50,515 nucleotides of DNA from Mariniblastus sp. (lineage in GTDB: Bacteria; Planctomycetota; Planctomycetia; Pirellulales; Pirellulaceae), in contig JABACA010000015.1 of assembly GCA_014237975.1 (NCBI GenBank), forward strand, positions 1 through 50,515, in the 5' to 3' direction. Numbering within the stretch: position 1 is the stretch's first letter; each line of letters starts with the position of its first letter. Both the position numbers and the translations under genes were made by a program. Positions 8,281 through 18,000 of the stretch are shown here, piece after piece. The notes below the pieces were generated by a model, which was not told the DNA's origin, did no database searches, and saw only the letters and a list, made by a program, of their open reading frames with translations.

Positions 8281-10281
8281 CTAGGGACGACGGGAAAAAT
8301 GTTCTATCAATTCTTCGCGGGTGATTTGATTGTCGCCATCCGAATCGTACTGTCGAAAACCGAAATGCTTCATTGCTTTGGTTACTTCCGATCGAAGGAT
8401 CCGGCCATCCCGGTTCCTGTCGAAACGGTCGAAAAAAACATCTACCACATTCGTGATTTTCTTGGCGGATTCTTGCTCTCTTAGAATTCGGTCACGGGGT
8501 CCAACAGGTTCGGGATCATTTTCCTTGAGATTCCTGGGTTGTGCTACTTCAAAAAAAGCGACTGCCATTTCCTCAAAGGTCTGATCGCCCCAAGTGACCG
8601 TGATCTCTGGGTCCGGGTTGAATGGGTTGGCATCTGAATTATCAAAGGTGGCTGTGAAATTAATTCCCTTTAGCTTTGAAAGATCGATAGGATTCTTGAA
8701 AAGATAACTGTGTTGCCAGTTGAAATCGTACTGTGGCACCTCCACCACGGTTTGGGAATCACCTGAGCTGTCGACGGTTGTCATCACAAATGACTTTCCC
8801 CGGTAGTGCATATGAGGGGCAACACTCAACAAGACGCCCTGGTTGGGCAGTCTTGGCAGGCTGACGTCGACTTCGAAATGTGGCTCACGTGGCGGGATTT
8901 CAAATTGTTGATCCAGCCCCATCAAGGTGAACAGCTCATGCGTGACCTTGTCGGGGTCGGCAAAAACGAGCCCGATACTGGTGTTGTCGTTCTCCGGTTG
9001 ACCGGTGGGGGTGTAATGTTGTTGGAAAACGAACTTGGACCCAGCCGGGATGCGGCGGGCGTGGGTTTCGCTGAAAGGTGGTATGCTTTGACCTGGAACA
9101 TGGGCAGAGAGCCATCCGACTCCTTTGAACGGGACACCATCGGGTGGACGGATAAATACGATGGAATGATGCACCACCGAGGGTTGGCCCGGTTTTATTT
9201 CGGCGGCCATTACCCATTTGTCCTCTTTGAACCCGGGATCGACAACGAAATACTGGTATTCAACCGTGCCTTGTGACGGTACGTTAAAACCGTTCTTGTT
9301 CATGTTGACAATCATGTCCGGTTTGTCTGGAAGACGCCAATCCTGGGTGAACACGCGAGGTTCAGGCAGTTCATCTGCCGAACCAAAAGGCATGCCGGAA
9401 TCCAGCCAGTCTCGTAGTACCTGCTTGTCAGATTCAGGCATGTTTCTTGCATTCTGCAATGGCCGGTGGTTCTGAGTGGCGTGCCAAGGTGGCATTCTGC
9501 CATTATCGACCACTTCGACCATCATCTCGGCCCAACCTTTCGCCTCTTCGTAATCGGTCAAGGAAAATGGCCCGATTTCGCCGACGCGGTGGCATTCGAT
9601 ACAGTGCTGATCCAGGACCCTGGCTACCTGATTGGAATACGTGATGGTTGCCTTTGTGTTCGGCTGGCGAATTCGCCCGATCAGGCAACCTTCCACCTCG
9701 GTTTCTGGCGTGGTGACTTTCTCACCGTTGGCGAGTTGTCGCAAAGCATCAGACAATTCGTGCCGTGTCGCTGCGGCGCGGGTTACGCCGGGTGAATACT
9801 GGTTGTCAACGCGACCTCGATAAACAATCTTCTGTTTCGGCGAGACGATAATGATTTCGGGAGTCCGTTTTGCAGACAGGATATCTGCCAGGCGGTTATC
9901 GTAGTCTTTCACAACCGGGAAACCGATATCCAGTTGTTCCTGGTAGTCGCCAACTTCCTGTAACGAGTCCTGCTGATTGCTGTCGACACCGATGAAATCG
10001 AATCCCTTTTCCGTATATTCATCGGCTAGGGCGGAGAGCCTAGGTCCGTAAAGCCTTGCCAGCGGACACTCGCAGCCAACAAAACAGAAAACCTGGTACC
10101 GCGAACCATCAAATGTCAGTTTTAGCGGTGGTCCATTCGGTCGAGGTAATAGCAGGGGTCCGGCCGCTTGAAGCCTGTTGTCCAATACGGATCCCTCCCC
10201 ATCTTCATCGTCCGGGCAGGCTCCATTGGCAGGCAGGGTCACTAACGCAGTTAGTGTGAAAGCAAGTAATAATCGCGACAT
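8281..10281 (-). CDS. Redoxin / cytochrome c / copper monooxygenase-like / EF-hand fusion protein
   Basis: A 666-residue exported protein (signal peptide MSRLLLAFTLTALVTLPANG). Domains in order: a thioredoxin-fold redoxin (about 45-195) with GCECPLARLYGP, so cysteines at 66, 70 and 72; a haem c domain with C227-IEC-H231 and the distal GRMPPWHA; and a beta-rich region (about 330-590) with VVHHSIVF, QQHYTPTG and APHMHYRG, the histidine pattern of copper type II ascorbate-dependent monooxygenases. The end is a paired EF-hand, DRNRDGRILRSEV then DSDGDNQITREEL. Known planctomycete and acidobacterial proteins share the redoxin-cytochrome-monooxygenase order. The reaction is unknown; copper-dependent oxidation coupled to electron transfer is inference. 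It lies upstream of the exporter, in the same direction. Confidence 0.88.
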   Translation of the reverse strand: MSRLLLAFTLTALVTLPANGACPDDEDGEGSVLDNRLQAAGPLLLPRPNGPPLKLTFDGSRYQVFCFVGCECPLARLYGPRLSALADEYTEKGFDFIGVDSNQQDSLQEVGDYQEQLDIGFPVVKDYDNRLADILSAKRTPEIIIVSPKQKIVYRGRVDNQYSPGVTRAAATRHELSDALRQLANGEKVTTPETEVEGCLIGRIRQPNTKATITYSNQVARVLDQHCIECHRVGEIGPFSLTDYEEAKGWAEMMVEVVDNGRMPPWHATQNHRPLQNARNMPESDKQVLRDWLDSGMPFGSADELPEPRVFTQDWRLPDKPDMIVNMNKNGFNVPSQGTVEYQYFVVDPGFKEDKWVMAAEIKPGQPSVVHHSIVFIRPPDGVPFKGVGWLSAHVPGQSIPPFSETHARRIPAGSKFVFQQHYTPTGQPENDNTSIGLVFADPDKVTHELFTLMGLDQQFEIPPREPHFEVDVSLPRLPNQGVLLSVAPHMHYRGKSFVMTTVDSSGDSQTVVEVPQYDFNWQHSYLFKNPIDLSKLKGINFTATFDNSDANPFNPDPEITVTWGDQTFEEMAVAFFEVAQPRNLKENDPEPVGPRDRILREQESAKKITNVVDVFFDRFDRNRDGRILRSEVTKAMKHFGFRQYDSDGDNQITREELIEHFSRRP

Positions 10282-10457
10282 GGTTTGGTTTTAGCTGGGC
10301 ATCACTGGGTGGGGCCGATACTGAGTGAACCTGTATTGATCCAACATTGTTTCAAAATACCGTTAAAAAATTTTGACCACAACCGATATTTTGATTCAAG
10401 CCGCCACCCATGCAGCCAGATCTCGCTAAAATAGGAAAAAAATCCGGGAGATAAATT

Positions 10458-12941
10458 ATGCGTTTTAACTGGTTCATTGTAGCACTCATCACACTGATAA
10501 CATGGATGCTGGCGAATTTTGAATTGACAGCCCAACAGGGCTACCAGTTGCCCCCCCCAACGGTCGTTGAGATCATTGATGCCGACCCTGAACCGTCGGT
10601 CAGTTTTAGCCCGGATCGAAATTGGACGGTGGCGATCGACCGGCCCGCCATGCCCAGTATTGAGGATGTTTCAAGAAGGATGTTGCGGTTGGCTGGCATA
10701 AGAATCGATCCGGCGGCCAATGGTCCTTTTCGGACCAGCTACAACAAGGGCCTGACCTATCGCTTGATGGCCGACTCCCAGTTCGCGCGTCGTGTCGACT
10801 TGCCACCCGGCGGGAAATTGGCAACGCTGAGTTGGTCCCACGCATCCGACGCGTTTGCCTACTCGGTGGTTACGGATGGCGGGACCGAGTTGTGGGCGGT
10901 TGGTGAGTTGCAGACCACGGGCCAACAGCCGCTCGGCAAGAAACCAGTCAAGGTCGCGGACCAGCTTTCCACCGTTATGGGCGGGATTTCCTGGATGCCC
11001 GATGGCAAGACGATTCTCGCCCGGTTGGTTCCCGAGAACCGGGGAGAGGAGCCGGCCCCCTCCCTGACTCCAACCGGTCCGAATATCCAGGAATCGTATG
11101 GCAACAAGTCACCCACGCGGACGTACCAGGACCTGTTGTCCAATGCCCATGACGAGGCATTGTTCTCGTATTATGCGACCAGTCAAATTGCCTTGGTCGA
11201 TTTGCAAGGTACCATCACCAAGCTGGGAGATCCTGGGATTTATACTAGTGTCCGTCCATCGCCGGATGGAAAATACCTGCTGGTGGAGAAGATCAAGAAA
11301 CCGTTTTCCTTTTTGATGACCTATCGTTCCTTTCCCAAATCAATCGAGGTGTGGGGGCTGGGCGGGCCAAATCAGGACGTTGTCGAGTCACGCAAGCTGA
11401 TTGCCGATGTTCCGATGGCAGAGAACATTCCTATCGAAGGTGTGCGGCTGGGGCCTCGCAATGTCGAATGGAAAGCGGGCGACGCGGCGACGTTGATTTG
11501 GGTTGAAGCATTGGATGGAGGTGATCCCAAAACGAAGGCCGAATACCGTGACCAAATCGTTGCGTTATCGGCTCCCTTTGAGAGTAAACCGGATGGATTA
11601 GTTAAATTGCAACATCGAGCGGCAGGCGTCTCGTTCTTTGCCGATCCCTCCTTGCTACTGACCACCGAGTACGATCGGGACCGTCGTTGGGTTCGTGCCC
11701 AAATGCATGATTTGAAAACGCCCGGTTCGACCCCCAGGACGATGATGGATCGAAGTATCCGTGATCGGTATGCGGATCCTGGTCGGACCGTGACCATGCG
11801 CGACGAGACGGGGCATTCGATTGCCTTACAGGATGGTGACTGGATCTATCGAACGGGCGACGGGGCTTCTCCCCGGGGCAACCTGCCGTTTATTGACCGG
11901 CAGAACCTGAAGACACTGGAAACGGAACGGTTGTGGCGGTGTGCCGAGGGCAGTTACGAACAGTGCGCGGGGATTGCCAAGAGTTCGGCCGATCAGAAGC
12001 CGGTTGTCATTACGAGCAGCGAGAATCCGGTGACACCGCCCAACTATTTCCTGCGGGATTTAAACACCGGTAAGGCGAGCCCGTTGACGGATTTCCAGGA
12101 TCCCACGCCAGAAATCCGTGGCATCAAGAAACAGCTGGTGAATTATAAACGAGCCGACGGGGTCCCGCTTTCGGCAACGCTCTACCTGCCTGCCGATTAC
12201 AAGGAAGGGACTCGTTTGCCGCTGCTGGTGTGGGCTTATCCAAGGGAGTTCAGTGATGCCAAAACCGCGGCGCAGATTTCCGGCAGTCCCCACCGGTTCA
12301 CACGGATGCGTGGGCTCAGCCATTTGACATTGCTTACGCAAGGCTATGCCATTATGGATAGTGCGACCATGCCGGTGATTGGCGATCCCGAAACGATGAA
12401 CGATACGTTTATCGAACAGATTGTTGCCGCGGCCCAGGCAGCGATTGACAAGGCGGTCGAGATGGGCGTGGCCGACCCGGATCGCGTTGCGGTGGGGGGC
12501 CATAGTTATGGAGCCTTCATGACGGCGAATTTGCTCGCGCATTGCGATCTGTTCAAGGCCGGTATTGCCCGAAGTGGCGCCTATAACCGGACACTGACAC
12601 CGTTTGGTTTTCAATCCGAACGTCGTTCTTTTTGGGACGCCAAGGATATCTATTTCGGGATTTCACCATTCATGCACGCCCATAAAATCAACGAACCGAT
12701 TCTGTTGGTTCATGGGGAAAATGATAACAACAGCGGCACGTTTCCGATGCAGAGCAAGCGAATGTACCAGGCGATCAAGGGCAACGGTGGGTCTGTCCGC
12801 CTGGTGATGTTACCCAACGAATCGCATGGTTATCGCGCCCGGGAATCGGTGTTGCATACCCAGGCCGAGATGATCGATTGGCTCGACAAGTACGTCAAAA
12901 ATCCGGAGTTTCCCGATGTCGATGAACCATCATCACGGTAG
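10458..12941 (+). CDS. S9 prolyl-oligopeptidase-family serine peptidase, chloroplast glutamyl endopeptidase-like
   Basis: An 827-residue exported protease (signal peptide, cleavage near LTAQQ) with an N-terminal beta-propeller and a C-terminal alpha/beta-hydrolase domain. The triad is visible: S683 in GGHSYGAFMTANLLAH, D756 in HGENDNNSGT and H790 in NESHGYRARES. The stretch ARSGAYNRTLTPFGFQSE and the following ISPFMHAHKINEPILLVHGE are very close to the plant chloroplast glutamyl endopeptidase (CGEP) type of S9 peptidase. A purine-rich GGGAG lies at good spacing before the ATG. In this family the propeller restricts substrates to peptides, often cut after glutamate. It ends 14 bases before the convergent dehydrogenase gene. 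Confidence 0.94.
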   Translation: MRFNWFIVALITLITWMLANFELTAQQGYQLPPPTVVEIIDADPEPSVSFSPDRNWTVAIDRPAMPSIEDVSRRMLRLAGIRIDPAANGPFRTSYNKGLTYRLMADSQFARRVDLPPGGKLATLSWSHASDAFAYSVVTDGGTELWAVGELQTTGQQPLGKKPVKVADQLSTVMGGISWMPDGKTILARLVPENRGEEPAPSLTPTGPNIQESYGNKSPTRTYQDLLSNAHDEALFSYYATSQIALVDLQGTITKLGDPGIYTSVRPSPDGKYLLVEKIKKPFSFLMTYRSFPKSIEVWGLGGPNQDVVESRKLIADVPMAENIPIEGVRLGPRNVEWKAGDAATLIWVEALDGGDPKTKAEYRDQIVALSAPFESKPDGLVKLQHRAAGVSFFADPSLLLTTEYDRDRRWVRAQMHDLKTPGSTPRTMMDRSIRDRYADPGRTVTMRDETGHSIALQDGDWIYRTGDGASPRGNLPFIDRQNLKTLETERLWRCAEGSYEQCAGIAKSSADQKPVVITSSENPVTPPNYFLRDLNTGKASPLTDFQDPTPEIRGIKKQLVNYKRADGVPLSATLYLPADYKEGTRLPLLVWAYPREFSDAKTAAQISGSPHRFTRMRGLSHLTLLTQGYAIMDSATMPVIGDPETMNDTFIEQIVAAAQAAIDKAVEMGVADPDRVAVGGHSYGAFMTANLLAHCDLFKAGIARSGAYNRTLTPFGFQSERRSFWDAKDIYFGISPFMHAHKINEPILLVHGENDNNSGTFPMQSKRMYQAIKGNGGSVRLVMLPNESHGYRARESVLHTQAEMIDWLDKYVKNPEFPDVDEPSSR

Positions 12942-12955
12942 GGCCATGACGTGCG

Positions 12956-15900
12956 TTATTGATTGACGGTTTCTTTTAACGTTTTTAAATACTGGACGAG
13001 ATCCACTAATTGCTGGGCCGTCAGGTTTTTGTGTAAGTCGGCCGGCATCAATGATATCTCTTGTTGTTTCAGCCCTTCGATCGCTTCCCGCTTGATGCGA
13101 TGCGTCACCCCTTCGACGTCCCTGATTTGCACCTCTGAATCGGAGTCGCTGATTTTCAACCCGGAGATCAGGTTGCCATCGGTCGTTTCCATTTTCCAGT
13201 TCTCGTAGTTGTGGCTGATGCCCGCCGATGGAAACAGGATTGACTCAAACAGCGCTTCGCTCGACAACTTTTTTCCAATCCCGGAAAGATCGGGTCCAAT
13301 TTCAGTCCCTTTCCCGTTGACGATGTGGCATTTATTACAGGTCCCTTCGTTGGCGAACAGAGTTTTTCCATTTTTGGAATTGCCCTTCAACTTCATCAGG
13401 GTGTCGAGCGTCGGTAGCGGCTGGTTGTTTTTTGCCGCCGCAATCGGGAACTGGGCAGCGGCCCGTTTGCGGAAATCCTGCCACTTGGAATTGTGCAGCG
13501 CCGAGCTCATGGCCGATTCCAGTTGCCGGTCATACTTTTTGGAATCGGTCCAACGGAGAATCGTATCGCCCCCACTGCGAATTTTTCCCATCGCCCGTAC
13601 GACCGATCGCCGACGTTCCAACGGGTTTTGCTGGTGACGCGCATAAGCGGAAAGGATGGGCGCGACTCGATTCTGGTTCGAAGCGGCAATGTTGCTTAAC
13701 GCCGTCTCGAAATGGGCGTCATCCGAGTCCGTTAACAGTCGGTTGATCAAGGCTTCATTTTTGGAATCCAACAGGGTGTTCATTGAATCGATTGCCAATT
13801 GACGATCGTTACCGACCATGTACTCTGTCAAGTCTGCCATGCGGTTCTTGAACTTGAATTTTGCCACGAATTCGACATAGTCTTTTTTTCCGCGCAGAGT
13901 GTCCATAAACGGATTGGCATGATCGCCGATTTCAGATTCCAGATTCGTTGAAGGAAGACGGCGCAAGGTTTCCACAAAAACGACCAGGTTACGGGGGTTG
14001 GGGCGATCCAGCTCGAGGATCAGTCCCAGCAGTTCTTTTTGGTGTTCACTTGGATTGAGGAAGTCGAGGCTGCGAAACAGCCTGGGAAGTTCTTCCGTCG
14101 ATGTATCGGGGTTCCGAATGAGCTGCAGGATCCGGTTGAAAGATTGTTGACCTCGCGACCGCCAGGCGATCGGTTTGTACGCTGCCGTGGGCTTTGTAGT
14201 AACCTTTTTTTCCAATTCCGCCAGGCAGAGATCCCAGTGCCCGTCGGCGGCAATCCCCAGCGCCTCCAGGTACCAGCGGTCCTGGCCATCAAACTGCATT
14301 GCCAGCTTGGTCCATATTTTGGCCCGGTCGTCTTCGGATACTTTTTGGATCTGGTGGTCGCTTAACGCAATTAGCATCTCCCGACGCACGGCCGGCGAAG
14401 GATCATCGAGATCGATATTTTCCCAGATGTAATGGGCCAATTCCGGGGCGTCTGTTTGCTGGGCAATCCGGACGACGGTGGCCCGCAGCTCGGGATTGGT
14501 GTGTTGCATGGCCCGTTCCAGCCAGGCACATTTTGTTTTGGTGTCGAGATCCAGTTTTGCCACCAACCACAAAGCGCGTGCTTGCCAGCGCGGATTGCCG
14601 GAATCCCACATCGACTGCAGGCCGTCGATTGCCTTGGGGGGATTCTCAATCAATGCTTGCCATCCGAGAAAACGAGTTGCCTGGTTGGGACTTTTTAATG
14701 CGGTGATTGCCCCTTCCATATTGGACGTGTCAACCGGCGGGCACTTGTAAGCGGATGAACTCCCTTTGCGCGTGACGCGGAACAATCGGCCTCGCTCGAT
14801 ATCCTGCATTCGATGGCCACCCACTCCCGGGTCATGCCAATCGGCGACCAGCAGTGAACCATCCGGTGCGACACAGACATCCGAGGGTCGAAACCACTGG
14901 TTGAACCGGGAACCGTCCAGGATATTGACCGTTTCCGCACTGAAACCGGCCCCTGATTTTTTCACAGGATAGGCGCGGACAATGTTCGGCCCCGCATCGC
15001 AATGGATCATCTGGCCCTGGAAAACAGGTGGCAGGTGTTCTCCTTCGTAAATACAGATCCCGGTTGGAGATCCTCCGCCAGTCAGTAAAAGATTCGGAAC
15101 GACGCCCGGGTCATTCTGATGCCAATGTCGGTTGGGGACGTCGTCCGCCCAGCCGGATCGATAATCCCGCCAGCCGCTGCCGTCAATTGCGTCTCGGTAG
15201 CCATAGTTACCAAAGGGCAGAACGTAATTGATTCGGACTCCCCGGTTGCCATCGTCATCATTGTCGGATTGCCAGATTCGTCCAAAGGAATCGACACAAA
15301 CTTCCCAGTTATTTCGAAAATTCCAAGCCAGTGTCTCGAATTGGCTGCCGTCCGGATTGCAGCGGAAGATCATCCCTTCCTGGTAGGGCTGCCGGCTGTT
15401 GTTGACCTCGTTTCCGGCGATATCCACGATCGGTTTTCCCTCGGCATCACTGATGGTCCGACCGCTGTTGCCAAAATTAAAATAGAGTTTTCCGTCTGGC
15501 CCAAAAACGAAGGCATGGATGCCATGATCGTGCTGGACGCCCGATATCTTGGTGAACAGTAGCTGCTTTTCATCGGCAACCGAATCTCCGTCTTTATCAA
15601 TCAGGTAGAACACGTCAGCGCCTGCCGAGACCAGCAGTCGGTCACCCATTAAACAGATTCCGTGAACCGAATCAATGTCGGTCCCCTGGTAAAAGACAGT
15701 CTGTTTGTCGGCTTGGCCGTTCGAATCCGTATCTTCCAGGATCAAAATTCGATCACCTTCTTGACGTGCTGGTTTATTACCGTTCCGCATCTGGTTTCGG
15801 TAGTTGAGAACTTCCGCGACCCAAACACGTCCGCGATGATCGATGTCAATATTGGTTGGGTTGACCAGCATCGGTTCACTGGCGAACAGGTCGACCTCGA

Positions 15901-16543
15901 GTTCCGGGTTGACTTCAAATTGCTCGATTGCCTTGTCCAGGTCCTGGGTAGAACCGGCAGTCTTTTTTTTGCTAGGCCAGTAACCGGCGGGGGGCGACTT
16001 CGTGAATACCATGAACTGGATGCTGGCAGCCGCACCGCCGCCTTGTGAGGTTCCCCCGTCATCAATCGCGATACCGGAAACGAACCGTTGATAATCGTGT
16101 CCTTTCGGTAGGTCGAATTGAATGACCGAGTTTGCGTGGGTTCCAATCCCCTTGGGGATTTCATTGCCGCCAACCCGTATCGCATCATTTTGGTTATTCC
16201 GATTTGCGACAACGGATCCATACTCGGATTCTGCCCTGGTCCATTTCAGTTCGGTCAGATCCAGTTTTCCCTTGGCACCTTCGAGTCGGGGTGCAATCCA
16301 GGCGGCCCAGTCAAAACTGAAACCGTTGCCGGCATCCGTGACGACCAGGAACAGTTTTTCGGAACCGGAAATGTCAGCCTCGATACGTGATTGAAACTGG
16401 GCTGCGGTCAGTACGGGCGATTTTGCGACCGGCTGTTCTGCTTGGCTGTTGGCGGGATTGGAAACCAGAAAGATCACACTGGCTAACAGGGACAAGCATG
16501 TAAATTTGTAACAAATATCAATATTCACAATGTGTGGTCGCAT
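12956..16543 (-). CDS. PVC-type CxxCH haem-binding membrane-bound dehydrogenase
   Basis: An 1195-residue exported protein. After the signal peptide (residues 1-35) comes an NPCBM-like domain (about 50-180; GGNEIPKGIGTHANSVI is typical). A glucose/sorbosone-dehydrogenase-type beta-propeller (about 205-625) follows, with NIDIDHRGRVWVAE, GDRILILEDTDSNGQAD and HDHGIHAFVFGPDGKLY. A HEAT-like helical region runs from about 640 to 1030. The C-terminal cytochrome c domain has C-N-K-C-H near 1068, GPDLSGIGKK, and a late ITHRIKREAIE-like segment matching the CxxCH/TIGR02603 type. These giants are abundant in Planctomycetes and are thought to oxidise sugars or other small molecules in the periplasm. It is divergent to the beta-propeller gene, with about 118 bases between starts. 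Confidence 0.94.
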   Translation of the reverse strand: MRPHIVNIDICYKFTCLSLLASVIFLVSNPANSQAEQPVAKSPVLTAAQFQSRIEADISGSEKLFLVVTDAGNGFSFDWAAWIAPRLEGAKGKLDLTELKWTRAESEYGSVVANRNNQNDAIRVGGNEIPKGIGTHANSVIQFDLPKGHDYQRFVSGIAIDDGGTSQGGGAAASIQFMVFTKSPPAGYWPSKKKTAGSTQDLDKAIEQFEVNPELEVDLFASEPMLVNPTNIDIDHRGRVWVAEVLNYRNQMRNGNKPARQEGDRILILEDTDSNGQADKQTVFYQGTDIDSVHGICLMGDRLLVSAGADVFYLIDKDGDSVADEKQLLFTKISGVQHDHGIHAFVFGPDGKLYFNFGNSGRTISDAEGKPIVDIAGNEVNNSRQPYQEGMIFRCNPDGSQFETLAWNFRNNWEVCVDSFGRIWQSDNDDDGNRGVRINYVLPFGNYGYRDAIDGSGWRDYRSGWADDVPNRHWHQNDPGVVPNLLLTGGGSPTGICIYEGEHLPPVFQGQMIHCDAGPNIVRAYPVKKSGAGFSAETVNILDGSRFNQWFRPSDVCVAPDGSLLVADWHDPGVGGHRMQDIERGRLFRVTRKGSSSAYKCPPVDTSNMEGAITALKSPNQATRFLGWQALIENPPKAIDGLQSMWDSGNPRWQARALWLVAKLDLDTKTKCAWLERAMQHTNPELRATVVRIAQQTDAPELAHYIWENIDLDDPSPAVRREMLIALSDHQIQKVSEDDRAKIWTKLAMQFDGQDRWYLEALGIAADGHWDLCLAELEKKVTTKPTAAYKPIAWRSRGQQSFNRILQLIRNPDTSTEELPRLFRSLDFLNPSEHQKELLGLILELDRPNPRNLVVFVETLRRLPSTNLESEIGDHANPFMDTLRGKKDYVEFVAKFKFKNRMADLTEYMVGNDRQLAIDSMNTLLDSKNEALINRLLTDSDDAHFETALSNIAASNQNRVAPILSAYARHQQNPLERRRSVVRAMGKIRSGGDTILRWTDSKKYDRQLESAMSSALHNSKWQDFRKRAAAQFPIAAAKNNQPLPTLDTLMKLKGNSKNGKTLFANEGTCNKCHIVNGKGTEIGPDLSGIGKKLSSEALFESILFPSAGISHNYENWKMETTDGNLISGLKISDSDSEVQIRDVEGVTHRIKREAIEGLKQQEISLMPADLHKNLTAQQLVDLVQYLKTLKETVNQ

Positions 16544-16661
16544 CTTGATACAATCTCGAATAAAACAGGTTGCTGACAGGCAGGTGATTCACGCTGTTTG
16601 CATTGTAAACGACGAACTGCCTCGATTGAAAGTAAACAGGTCTCGTAGAAGCGGGTTTAAC

Positions 16662-17987
16662 ATGAAACAGAAACAAAATGGATGGTGTTTGGTCGTTGTA
16701 TTGTTCACCGGCTTGGTTTGCTGTGGAGTCGCTGCCGACGACTGGACGCAATGGCGTGGCAACCACCGTGATGGGACATGGAACGAAACGGGATTGGTGG
16801 AAAAATTTGGCGAAGGTTCGTTGCCCGTTGTTTGGCGGCAGCCATTGGGTTCGGGTTATAGCGGCCCGACGGTTGCCAACGGGCGAGTCTACGTGATGGA
16901 TCGCCAAACCGAGCCTGCTCAAACAGAACGTGTTTTGTGTTTTGACGAGAAGACGGGTAAGTCGATTTGGACCTATGAATACCCGGCAACGTATACCAAC
17001 GTAGGGTACGTGGCCGGCCCGCGGGCGTCGGTCACCATTGACGGGGGGCTGGTTTATTCACTGGGAACGATGGGCCATCTGGCGTGCTTGGACGCGGCCA
17101 CCGGCAATTTGAAGTGGGAGATTGATCTTAACGAAACCTACTCCATCGTGGCTTCGAAACGGATGCCGATCTGGGGAATCGCAGCCTCTCCACTGATCGA
17201 TCGAGACCAAGTGATTGTTCAAGTGGGTGGAGATGACGGTGCCAGCATCGTCTCGTTTGACAAAATGACGGGCAAAGAGAAATGGCGATCACTTGAGGAC
17301 CGGGGGCAGTATTCCAGTCCAGTTCTTGCCAAGCAGAACGGCAAAGACATTTTGATTTGCTGGACCGGGGACAGCGTCGCCGGTCTAAATCCCCTGGATG
17401 GATCGGTTTATTGGAGGCATGAATTTACCCCGTCGCGGATGCCGATCGGAGTTGCAACCCCGATCGTGCGTGACAACAAGATTTTCGTGACTTCTTTTTA
17501 CGACGGTGCTTTGATGCTGGAAATGCAGCCGGATAGCATGTCGGTTAAGGAACTGTGGAAAGCGATGGGGCCGAATGAACGGCAAACAAAAGGCTTGCAT
17601 TCGATCATCAGCACCCCGGTCTGGATTGGTAACTACCTGTACGGTGTTGACAGTTATGGAGAGCTTCGCTGTTTAGATGTGAACACGGGTGAACGAATAT
17701 GGGAAAGCCAGGAGGCGGTTCCCAAGTCACGTTGGAGCACGATCCATTTTGTGCAAAACGGAAAACATACCTGGATGTTTAATGAACGTGGCGAGTTAAT
17801 TTTGGCAAAGCTTTCACCAACAGGATTTAAGGAAATAAGTCGGGCCAAATTGATCGAACCAACGACCGATCAATTAAGACAGAGAAACGGTGTTTGCTGG
17901 TCTCATCCGGCATTTGCCAACCGCTGCGTGTTCCTTCGTAATGACGAAGAGATTGTCTGCGTCAATCTGGCCGCAGATGCAAAGTAA
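16662..17987 (+). CDS. Exported PQQ-binding-like beta-propeller protein
   Basis: A 441-residue protein starting at the ATG of MKQKQNGWCLVVVLFTGLVCC, a signal peptide whose cysteines leave a lipoprotein possible. A longer frame open from 16530 would overlap the divergent gene's start and has no signal, so I discard it. The mature protein has repeated propeller blades, each with the W-motif of quinoprotein/BamB-like folds: WRGNHRDGTWNETG at the start, then CFDEKTGKSIWTYEYP, CLDAATGNLKWEIDL, SFDKMTGKEKWRS and CLDVNTGERIWES. These proteins are common in planctomycetes and often accompany sulfatases or CxxCH dehydrogenases. Whether this one binds PQQ is not visible. It precedes the ProC-like gene by 13 bases, suggesting one transcript. 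Confidence 0.9.
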   Translation: MKQKQNGWCLVVVLFTGLVCCGVAADDWTQWRGNHRDGTWNETGLVEKFGEGSLPVVWRQPLGSGYSGPTVANGRVYVMDRQTEPAQTERVLCFDEKTGKSIWTYEYPATYTNVGYVAGPRASVTIDGGLVYSLGTMGHLACLDAATGNLKWEIDLNETYSIVASKRMPIWGIAASPLIDRDQVIVQVGGDDGASIVSFDKMTGKEKWRSLEDRGQYSSPVLAKQNGKDILICWTGDSVAGLNPLDGSVYWRHEFTPSRMPIGVATPIVRDNKIFVTSFYDGALMLEMQPDSMSVKELWKAMGPNERQTKGLHSIISTPVWIGNYLYGVDSYGELRCLDVNTGERIWESQEAVPKSRWSTIHFVQNGKHTWMFNERGELILAKLSPTGFKEISRAKLIEPTTDQLRQRNGVCWSHPAFANRCVFLRNDEEIVCVNLAADAK

Positions 17988-18000
17988 CAGGATTGACTAA

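Noticed and set aside
12060..12614. 184-codon minus-strand frame
   Set aside because: Shadow of the S9 peptidase catalytic domain; no independent motif.
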